Source of the DNA: Ostrinia nubilalis
Lineage: Eukaryota; Arthropoda; Insecta; Lepidoptera; Crambidae
DNA: 64,000 nucleotides
Direction of reading: 5' to 3'
Assembly: GCF_963855985.1 (NCBI RefSeq)
Contig: NC_087096.1
Span: forward strand, 5,146,001-5,210,000
The notes beneath the pieces are model-generated. The model was not told where the DNA came from. It saw only the letters and a list, made by a program, of their open reading frames with translations, and did no database searches. Position numbers and translations under genes: made by a program. Every line of letters begins with the position of its first letter. Position 1 is the first letter of the stretch. Below are positions 56,008 to 64,000 of the stretch, one piece after another.

Positions 56008-56520
56008 TACAAAAAATGGTATGTGAACCACGCGCCAGTATGATCGGCCGCAAAAATGTTGCCCTGCGTTAAAAAGCCGCTACACTTCACACTGAATAAA
56101 ATGTAAACCACTACGAGCCACACCTCCAATGATTGATGCAGTTCCTTTGGCTCCCCCAACACCAATTTATAGCCACTACAGGAATTAACTGGCGCGAAGC
56201 GTGGCGCGGAGCCGTTTGTCTTCGGCGCTTCCTTGTTCATTCAATTAGTGAAGAAATTATTGAAAAAATACAAGAAAATAGTGCACTTCTGTGGAATGGA
56301 CCGCGTTGGCTCGTGTATATTCAAAGTAGGACACTGATAATAACGGTTTCATTAGAGTCCTGTAATTAATTAGAAGGAAGTTTTTCCTTGCACTATTTTC
56401 GAAATTAATTAAATTAAGAGTAATAATAATCAAGTTAAAACATAGCTTTCTTTTAAATCTTGTTAGTAATCGACTGCGACACACGTACCTATACAATATA
56501 ATTAACTTTTTAAAAAAATA
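56008..56520. other. AT-rich stretch; overlapping chance frames
   Basis: Open frames of 78-79 codons on both strands (56001-56496) overlap each other and show no motif. A GC-richer patch at 56180-56235 is unexplained. Confidence 0.35.
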
Positions 56521-56923
56521 AAACCGACTTCAAATGCGTGAACACAAAAAAAAACTAAAAATTGCGTATAAAAAAGTTCATCCCCAATTTTCCACCCTTG
56601 GGGGTGAAATATTTTCTTAAAATTCGCATGAAACCACCCTTTTGATAATACCTATTCAACAAAAAAATAATCGTTCAAATTGATTTATAATCGGCGGAGA
56701 TATTGCGTATAAAAAAGTTCATCCCCAATTTTCCACCCTTGGGGGTTGTTTTTTCTATTATTAAATTTAAATGGGACCACCCTTGAGGTATTACCTATAC
56801 GCCGAAAAAAGATTTGTTCAAATCGGTTCATAATTGGCGGAGTTATCGCGTAACAAACATAGAAAAAAAAAAAAAATCATACGGGTTGAATTGAGAACCT
56901 CCTCCTTTTTTTTGAAGTCGGTT
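56521..56923. mobile_element. Inverted-end element with AAACCGACTTCAAA ends and an internal tandem repeat
   Basis: The left end AAACCGACTTCAAA and the right end TTTGAAGTCGGTT are inverses. Inside, a unit beginning ATTGCGTATAAAAAAGTTCA and containing CCACCCTTGGGGGT starts at 56561 and again at 56702 (period 141 bp). This repeat type is common in moth and butterfly genomes. No coding capacity. Confidence 0.75.
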
Positions 56924-57336
56924 GAAAACTTGTGAGCTCCTGTTTTTTAAAATCTATTATAGAACCAAAAAAATAGTTACTTAATTTCTTTAATATCTAA
57001 GAGTAAAAGTTGAGAACCTAAACAAACATTACGCCATTCATAAAACTTCTATTGTGCTTTCAAGTAAGTAATCAAAATAAAGAATATTTTGAATTTCATT
57101 AAGAAGCGGCAGAAACTTCGGGGGAAAGTATTTTGGGCACAATTGAGGAGGGTGAGAGTCTTTCATAAACTTTACTTTTACATAATTATTACACGATCTC
57201 AATTTGCTGAGACTTTCCCGTGTAAAGCCCGTGAGATTTTTATACATTTTCGGTATTTTTTGTTTCATTAAAAAAATGTAGGATTAGTTAAAGTAGTACA
57301 TACTAAGTAAGTTAGTTAGATCATTCATTTTTGGTA
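56924..57336. other. AT-rich stretch, no recognised gene
   Basis: Overlapping chance frames on both strands at 57038-57271. Nothing assignable. Confidence 0.4.
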
Positions 57337-57646
57337 CATGATCGCACTTACCGTAAACGAACTAAAGTCGCTGACATAGCCCGACGGATTAGCAAGCTGA
57401 AGTGGCAGTGGGCAGGGCACATAGTACGCAGAACTGACGGCCGATTGGGCAGCAAGGTTCTGGAATGGAGGCCGCGTACCGGAAAACGCAGCGTTGGACG
57501 TCCACCCACAAGGTGGACCGACGACCTGATAAAGGTAGCAGGAAGGCGCTGGATGCAGGCCGCTACCAACCGTGCGATGTGGAAGTCATTGGGGGAGGCC
57601 TATGTTCAGCAGTGGACGTCCTATGGCTGAAATGATGATGATAATC
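57337..57646 (+). mobile_element. RTE-type LINE 3' end with intact frame (reference copy)
   Basis: An uninterrupted frame to TGA 57628-57630 encodes the RTE-like C-terminal region: RKRTKVADIARRISKLKWQW, then AGHIVRRTDGR, VLEWRPRTGKRSVGRPPTRW, TDDLIKVAGRRW and KSLGEAYVQQWTSYG. The 3' tail is the short ATGATGATGATAAT. The reverse-transcriptase core and endonuclease are missing (5' truncation). The least decayed copy of this subfamily here, so probably the youngest. Confidence 0.85.
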
Positions 57647-58198
57647 GCACTTATTAGAACAATACATAAATATATTACTGTCTCTGTACAAACTCACGTT
57701 GGATTGGCCATCAAAATATTTAGATCCAGATAGATTATACGAATTATCTTGATTAATGTATAAACAGTTCAAACACAGACTGATGTATGTACTCTTACAA
57801 CTACATTTCACTGTGGTTTATTTTCCCATTTAAACCTAAATTATTGTCGAATATCACCCACCCAAATTGTACCAAATACCATGTATAAAGTTCCAACCGA
57901 AAACTGTTTGCTCAATGACCGAAACCCACAAAATAATTTAGTTAAATACGACAATACGGCAATACGATATTTATCAAGGCAAAGTTCAGGCTAAAACTCT
58001 GAACACAGTGCGAATAAACATACCTTGAACTAGACGCACATCAAGTTAGCAAATTGAATTTAAAGTCGTGCTTGCTCAATACACGCCAAATCCGAATTTT
58101 GGAGCATGGGTACACGCGTAATTTAGGATAGAGCAAATAGGCACAGAGACGTCGCTGTGTTTTAAATTAGGCGTCATTAGAAATGTTGCCTAAATTTC
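57647..58198. other. AT-rich stretch, no feature recognised
   Basis: Nothing assignable. Confidence 0.4.
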
Positions 58199-58366
58199 AC
58201 TTTTTTATCAACAACAAGGGAAGCTCTTGGTCTGCATCTCATCTGGTGATGATCAAGCTAAAAGTGGATGCAAGCTTCATCCGAAATCATTAAACCACAA
58301 AGAATTATAACTATCTTACCTCCAGTTGCAGGTAAGTAGTTGCCGTTAACATTGTTGTTATGATTC
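58199..58366 (-). mobile_element. SINE family 1 remnant, minus strand
   Basis: It shows the 3' half only: TTTTTTATCAACAACAAGGG, then GCTCTTGGTCTGCATCTCAT, then TATCTTACCTCCAGTTGC and GTTAACATTGTTGTTATG. The tRNA-like head is missing. Many substitutions. Confidence 0.7.
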
Positions 58367-59000
58367 TTATTACTACATTGTACAAAATTATGAACTTGTA
58401 ATCAAAATTATATTCTTGTATGTATTACTGTATACTATAAATAGATTCTGCTGCCTCTGATTTTTCATTTTGTTTTGTTGAAATAATCCGTAACATGGAA
58501 AATGTTGGACAGCATTCTGTCAATAGTTTCGGCTTTTAGCTTGACCACGACTGGATTAGGACAAGCGACGAATCTAATGATCCATGAATGAAGAGGGTTA
58601 GACTTGACTGGAAATCCAAATACAGTCTACGAAAGATAGAAAGACAAAGAAAATAAACACTTTTTCATCGAATTGATATTAAGACCTAGAATACTAAGTA
58701 CAAAGTGTAAGGGCGATTAGGTTTAGGGTCGATTCCCAAGTGGATCTGTCACCCGTTCATCAACATTATTCTCTGTTTGCAACGACTAAATCGTCTGTAA
58801 TTATAATAATCTATGACCGCGAAGTTTGGTTCTAAATGAACATCAAATCAATATAACGAACATTGAAGCGTAAAACCAAACTTGTACTTGCTTAATAACA
58901 GGAATACATATTCTCCTAACTTGGAATGGTAATTGGATTTCGCCTCGAAGATTTGGAATTCTCCTATGAGCTCTACGTGGCTTGGAAGATAGGTATATCC
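58367..59000. other. AT-rich stretch, no feature recognised
   Basis: Nothing assignable. Confidence 0.4.
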
Positions 59001-59236
59001 GTAATATTATATGCGAAAGTCTGTTTGTTACCTTTACACCCTGAAACCAATTTAAATGGGTATAGTTTTAGACCCAGAAAAAACATTGAATAGTTTTTAA
59101 CTCGATTTTTGAGAGGAACACGCGCACAATAATCTTTCTGTGACAGATCAAAAACGAGAGCGACGCAGGCAAAAGCTAGTAAATTTAATTATGCAGAACC
59201 GTATAACTTGCAAGCAAAGCCATAGGCAAAAGCTAG
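59001..59236 (+). mobile_element. Helitron-like element with two successive 3' ends
   Basis: It starts near GTAATATTATATGCGAAAGT and ends GACGCAGGCAAAAGCTAG|T (59176-59179). A second copy of the end (CATAGGCAAAAGCTAG) follows 57 bp later at 59233-59236. The exact 5' TC was not found. Confidence 0.6.
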
Positions 59237-60626
59237 TACAGGATAAATTTCGAATAGTGTAACTTTAACGTCTAACAAGTGCATAGTGAAAGAGTGGAAT
59301 GCTCTTTTCTCGACTGTAAAAGACAAGAATTTATAGGTAATTACTGAACAACGTCTCTATCTAAGATTAAGAACGCAGTCCGAGCAGGATGGGAATTCTT
59401 TTGACCCGAGTGACAAAGTAAGTACTTATTAAAGAGTTGCAAGAGTTTTTGTTGTACCTTTTAGGAAATCTTACTCATTTTACACAAAACAGGTAATGGA
59501 CCTATGAGCACGGTACGTGCACATAAAGTATGGCAAATTAATTTTTCAGGTTTTAGGATTACAGGTTTCATGTAACCATGTACTTAATTGTAAAATCAAC
59601 AATGCATTTAAGGAAGGTGAAGGTGCGGTTATGTCATTCCAGACGCCCAGGAATGGCGTTTTATAGTCTGACAACAGATTTGATATAGCTCAAATGATAC
59701 AAAATTTCAAAATGACTCTGCCACGTGGCGAATGGCGTTAACTGCCTTTTTCGTAAACCATTACAAAATTTTCGCCAAAATTACCGTTTTAATCTAAATC
59801 GCCGCAATTTACTAGCTAATAGCGAATTCGGAGCAGCGGGTGATCAAATTGGAGGTAATGCGGTGTTACTTCCTATTAATTTTATTGGTGCGATAAAATA
59901 ATAATAATTCAGCGCGATGGCATGACCAGAAATAATATCTACGGGCATAAAACAAAGGGAAAGTAATGACCATCCATTCTTTTAGCAATATTGGGGAATT
60001 TTGCGAGGTGTGGCCCCTAAATAGGGAGTCGTGCCCGGAATTTTCTTCGCATCGGAATGAATTAGTCTACAATTTCATTTTTAATCAACTGAAGTAGAAG
60101 CAGTTGGCGCTTCAAGTCGAGGGCCCTTGGTTTTGCGTAAATTAAGCTCGATGTGGATTAGTCTTTCCCCAAAGGTTGTGCTTTATGTTGAAATAATGAT
60201 TACACGGGAACAGTGCTGTGTTTGAGGGAAAGTTTGAAGGATGATTTTGGACATGTAACTTATGAGTGGTTGGAGAATTTGTTTATCAAGCAGGTCTTGC
60301 CGTAAGTAGTTTGCATGTAGAGTTAAACTTATCAAAATTGTTTGAAATTAATTTATTTCACGACTATTTTCAATCAATTTATCACAGTAGCATGACTCGT
60401 TATGACAATAAGAAAACCTAAAAATAAAATATGTAAAAATATGTACGCTGTATGTAAGTAAGCTAATTTCTTCTCAAAACATTTTAAAGCTACGCTATCA
60501 ACTTGTTTTAAGTTAACCTTAACACTTGTCTAGGTTTACATCTCGGGAAAAACATAAAGCAATTAGAAAGTAAGAGAAAGTACAAAGTTTTCATTCATTA
60601 GTGTTAGCAGTTGTAGAGCCAATAAC
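59237..60626. other. Mostly AT-rich, some balanced-composition DNA, no recognised gene
   Basis: Between about 59630 and 60180 the composition is more balanced than the flanks (for example TGTGGCCCCTAAATAGGGAG), with no open frame. Conserved non-coding DNA is possible but cannot be judged from one sequence. Confidence 0.3.
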
Positions 60627-60706
60627 AGGGCGCCGCCCAGCGACGCCTAACGGTTGCTATTATCCGCCCCAGGTGTTGTTAATACGGACCGCTGGAATGT
60701 TAATCT
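60627..60706 (+). repeat. GGCGCCGCCCAGCGAC repeat, copy 1
   Basis: About 80 bp from AACAGGGCGCCGCCCAGCGA through CCCCAGGTGTTGTTAATACG to CGCTGGAATGTTAATC. It recurs at 62203-62284 in the same direction with about ten changes. A third, shorter piece (GGCGGCCCCAGGTGTT) lies at about 61967. Probably part of an uncharacterised mobile element. Confidence 0.7.
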
Positions 60707-60888
60707 TATTTAACACAGAAATCTACTTGATTTACACATTATTTGTGTCTCCACGTAAATCTTTAACATTATTTTCAAAGAATTTGGAGAAAGTAATTAA
60801 AATGTAGGTAAGCTGTAGGTACCTAACATGACATAAAAAAGCATTGACTGTGACATTTTATGTCATTGAAATCCTACTTCCTACTTAA

Positions 60889-61007
60889 TCTATACTTATA
60901 ATAAATCTGTAGAGAGGTCAATTCTGAACATGAAATATATTTTCAAAATAACTATCAGGGGGTGATTAGTGATCGATACTGATGCCAAAAATGCAATCAG
61001 TAAAATT

Positions 61008-61048
<41 letters not shown>

Positions 61049-61532
61049 ATGTTCCTTATAGAAACAAAAACTACTTGACGGATTTTAACGAAACTTGGTA
61101 CAATTATTCTTCGTTCTCCTGGGCAGGTTATAGGATACTTAGGAATTCCCACGGGCACGGGAATTAGCGGGAAAATCCTTTTGTATGAAAAATCTAAACT
61201 GCTTAAGTTAGACGCTTGAAATTTGGCATGCAGGTACCTTAGTAAACTTAAAGCTTAGTTACAACAGGATATTGCAAAATTCCCACGGGAACGGGAGTTA
61301 GCGGGAAAAAACATTTGTATGAAAAATCTAAACCGCTTAAGTTAGACGCTTGAAATTTGGCATGCGGGTACCTTAGTAAACTCAAAGCTTAGTTACAACA
61401 GGATGTTGCAAAATTCCCATGGGAACGGGAGTTAGCGGGAAAAAACATTTTTATGAAAAAATATAAACCGCGTAAGATAAATGAAGGGGGTAAAACGGGA
61501 TCCACGCGTACGAAGTCGCGGGCGGCCGCTAG
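60889..61532 (+). mobile_element. Helitron, non-autonomous, 644 bp, with internal tandem units
   Basis: It begins TCTATACTTATAATAAATCT and ends GTACGAAGTCGCGGGCGGCC then GCTAG, followed by T: classical Helitron ends with a short terminal hairpin region. Inside is a CTGT microsatellite (about 61009-61047) and a 134-bp unit repeated about two and a half times (GAAAAATCTAAA at about 61187, 61321 and a variant near 61455). No Rep/helicase frame. A second element starts immediately after. Confidence 0.75.
61009..61047. repeat. (CTGT)n microsatellite
   Basis: An uninterrupted CTGT array of about nine to ten units inside the Helitron. A shorter version is at the same relative place in the Helitron at 63426-63654, so it is an inherited part of the element. 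Confidence 0.9.
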
Positions 61533-61736
61533 TAATATTATAAATGCAAAAGTTTGGATGCCTGGATGTCTAGATGTCTGGATGTTTGTTACTCTTTCAC
61601 GCAAAAACTACTGAACGGATTTTGATAAAACTTTACTGTATTATTGTTTATAACCCATAATAACCTATAGGCTATAATTTATGACGAACTGTGACAAACT
61701 AAATTTCACGCGGGTGAAACCGCGGGCAAAAGCTAG
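61533..61736 (+). mobile_element. Second Helitron-like element, joined head to tail
   Basis: Directly after the CTAG of the preceding copy comes TAATATTATAAATGCAAAAG, a body with GATTTTGATAAAACTT, and the end CGCGGGTGAAACCGCGGGCA, AAAGCTAG|T. The 5' TC end is missing, so it is slightly truncated or was captured. Confidence 0.65.
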
Positions 61737-63425
61737 TAGGTGATATTTTCCACTAAGTAGGTAAATATTATTCTGTAGAACTAGCGATTGTACTCATGCC
61801 CCACTCCCCAAACATTCACACAATACTATAAAGCCCTAGATTGCTGTAACCCGAATATTAACTACACGTTTGAAATGTGTAAATATTTAAATGGGGCAAA
61901 GCTTTCGCATCCCAGTGCCATACCTCACAGCGTACTTGTACTCAGAACCTCTAAATGAACGTTATTGGCGGCCCCAGGTGTTTTATTATAACGAAATCTG
62001 ACATTTTCTGTTCATCTTTAAAACATCACTTGGATTGAAACGTTTTAAAAATCCCCTACGTAAAAGGTCCACTGGAAGATTCGCTAACACATTTTGCAAT
62101 ATCTCAAAAGAACTTTAATAAGTCAGATAGAACTAGCTACTATATAACTATTCATAGTGTAACCCACTAGCGGCGCCAATAACTCAACGCGCCAATAACT
62201 GGGCGCCGCCCAGCGACACCTACCGCCTGTTATTGGCCGCCCCAGGTGTTGTTAATACGGATCGCTGGAAGGTTATCCCGATTTTACAATGGTATATACT
62301 CGTATTACGCGATGTTGGTGATTATGGTTTCTTTTTACATTTATCGAAGTATTTTTATTGAAATAGGTTGATAAACCTAAAATTTTGAGATAGTGTATTT
62401 TATTTTGTAAATTAAAGCTCTCTGTAGCCATGTTTGAACTCAATGCATATTTCTAATAATGTTGGTACCTACTTATTTAGTTAGATAAAGTATTTTGATT
62501 TCATATTTTTTATTATATCATCTAGTCTAGAAACACTCAAAACGTTAAAGTGAATATGTTTATTTTTATTATTTCTATACATATTTCAGCCATGTAAAAT
62601 ATTAAAATAAAACAGTCTTTTAAAATAATCAATTTAGTCATAACCTAAGAGACAATAGTGCTCAAATCCAGAGTGAGGCTTATCCCAGATTAAATAAAGT
62701 AACGAGTAGACCCTAAGCTCTCCAATTCCAAATGTCAGCATACGAGCAAATAAGTTTCTATTGTCGCATTTTCAGCAAGATTAAATTATGGGACGAAAAA
62801 ATTGTTTCCGCCTGAAATCGGGGCTTAGCCTGAATAGTGACGTTTATCCACAACACGAGCGACCTGAAACTAAAAACTGCACCAAAAAAGACAGTTTTAA
62901 TTATAATCGGGAATGTGAGTAAAAAAGATTTCGAGGGGAGTCTAAATATAACAAAATCTGATGCTAAACTCGGCGTGGTCTTTTTTCTGACAGAATGAAA
63001 AGAAATAATTAAGAAGGGAGACGGAGCGGAGTGGAACGAGTGTAATAAACCATTCGCAGCTGACTGAAGTGACGAGCTTCAGTATGAGGGCCATATATAA
63101 AGTGGACTCGGGAATTTTTAACTTTGCACTAATGACTTAAAACACCTGTGACATGGCTCGGATTGTTAAGATTTTTTACAGTTCCGACGTGGGCGTGAAT
63201 TACAGTCATCCTTCAGGTTTTCAGCGGTTCGGGGGAATTTAGAGTGATTTATGATCTTACATGTAACATGAATCTTGAGACTGAATCCCAATATGGGTTG
63301 TGTCTCACACCTGCTACGATTACGAGTGGCGTAAAAAAGGAACTGTATTTTTTTAAGAAACAGCTTGCATTTAACTAAGTGTAGAAGTAGTGACGCAAAA
63401 TACTTATTGTTGTCGTTTTTTTTAA
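61737..63425. other. AT-rich stretch with GGCGCC repeat copy 2
   Basis: Holds the second GGCGCCGCCCAGCGAC copy at 62203-62284. Between about 62950 and 63240 the composition is more balanced (GACGGAGCGGAGTGGAACGA), with no frame. No gene recognised. Confidence 0.4.
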
Positions 63426-63654
63426 TCTATACTAATTATTTTAAATGCGAAAGTAACTCTGTCTGTCTGTCTGTCTTGCTTTCACGCCTAAATCACTGAA
63501 CCGATTTTATTAAATTTGACAAAGAGATAGTTTGAGTCCCGGGAAAGGGCATAGGATACTTTTTATCCCGGTTTTTGAAACAGGGACGCGCGCGATTAAG
63601 TTTTTCTGTGACAGACAAAATTCCAGGCAGGCGAAGCCGCGGGCGTAAAGATAG
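63426..63654 (+). mobile_element. Helitron, non-autonomous, 229 bp
   Basis: It starts TCTATACTAATTATTTTAAA and ends GGCGAAGCCGCGGGCGTAAA then GATAG|T, where the terminal CTAG has mutated to ATAG. Contains TCTGTCTGTCTGTCT and a CTGTGACAGACAAAATTCC block. The two overlapping minus frames across it are shadows. Confidence 0.75.
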
Positions 63655-64000
63655 TAAGTGTTCCCATACGTAGTGAAATAGATGATGGTTGTTATTTTGA
63701 AAACTAACACTCACTTGAGCACACACTGAACGCACTAATTGCATTCTTACTTATTTGTTTTTATATAAATGCCTAAGCTATTTTTCAAGAATCGTAAGAA
63801 ATTAGTTATTTAAGTATCTTTCTATTCAAAATAACAAGACGAATACAAAAGCGAAACGAATCCCACAGATATTCCGAATCAAAAACACAGTGAGTGCTCT
63901 CGCCAAAGTGCTGGGGCGTCGAGAATTTCATTTCCAAAACGCCTCCATTACCAGCCATTTAACTTTGGCAGTTAAACTTGGATGAAGTAAAATTAGGGCC
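63655..64000. other. AT-rich end of window, nothing recognised
   Basis: No frame or repeat end recognised. Confidence 0.4.

Overview
This window is AT-rich, gene-poor animal DNA. It is best explained as intergenic and intronic DNA of a moth or butterfly (Lepidoptera). The evidence is the repeat repertoire: tRNA-derived SINEs, many 5'-truncated 3' ends of an RTE-type LINE ending in ATGATGA, Helitrons ending in CGAAG..CG..CTAG|T, PIF/Harbinger-like MITEs with TAA/TTA duplications, and an AAACCGACTTCAAA-type inverted-repeat element. Nothing bacterial (operons, ribosome sites, CRISPR) is present. Family names are recalled from general knowledge and were not searched.

The main coding object is a near-complete CR1-like non-LTR retrotransposon at about 45.1-50.92 kb on the + strand. 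ORF1 (45173-46354) encodes a PHD-type zinc finger, a coiled coil and a C-terminal domain like the one shared with baculovirus FP proteins. It is strikingly GC-rich in an AT-rich setting. ORF2 (46867-49791) encodes an apurinic-like endonuclease and a reverse transcriptase with an intact YADD. ORF2 has no ATG at its start, and the SDH-type endonuclease motif reads GGH. The 3' UTR contains a diverged tandem copy of the ORF2 tail, an AATAAA and a short TTTC-repeat end.

Host genes are scarce. Two identical initiator tRNA-Met genes face away from each other at 52.4 and 55.6 kb. Two stretches look like 3'-terminal exons of unrecognised genes: 51158-51607, just downstream of the CR1 and a MITE, and 39826-40113. 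Neither product could be named.

Layout: 0-7 kb is mostly unique AT-rich DNA with one MITE and one RTE tail. 7-12.7 kb has a TTAA-flanked inverted-repeat transposon, a head-to-tail Helitron dimer, a long hairpin and a MITE. 13-26 kb is littered with RTE tails, SINEs, MITEs and a 308-bp near-perfect foldback with a 106-bp tandem duplication beside it. 27-31 kb has an inverted-repeat transposon with a SINE nested in it, a MITE and a LINE tail with a 14-bp target-site duplication. 31-35 kb has two tandem arrays; in the second, a LINE 3' end has landed inside one unit with a clean AATATG duplication. 36-45 kb holds SINEs, MITEs and hairpins. 51-64 kb holds the host exon, tRNA genes, MITEs and several Helitrons, some in tandem.

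I found no previously undescribed multi-gene system. The observations most worth checking are the nested insertions with readable duplications, the foldback, the odd CR1 (base composition, start codon, endonuclease residue, tail duplication), the Helitron dimers and the two orphan exons.
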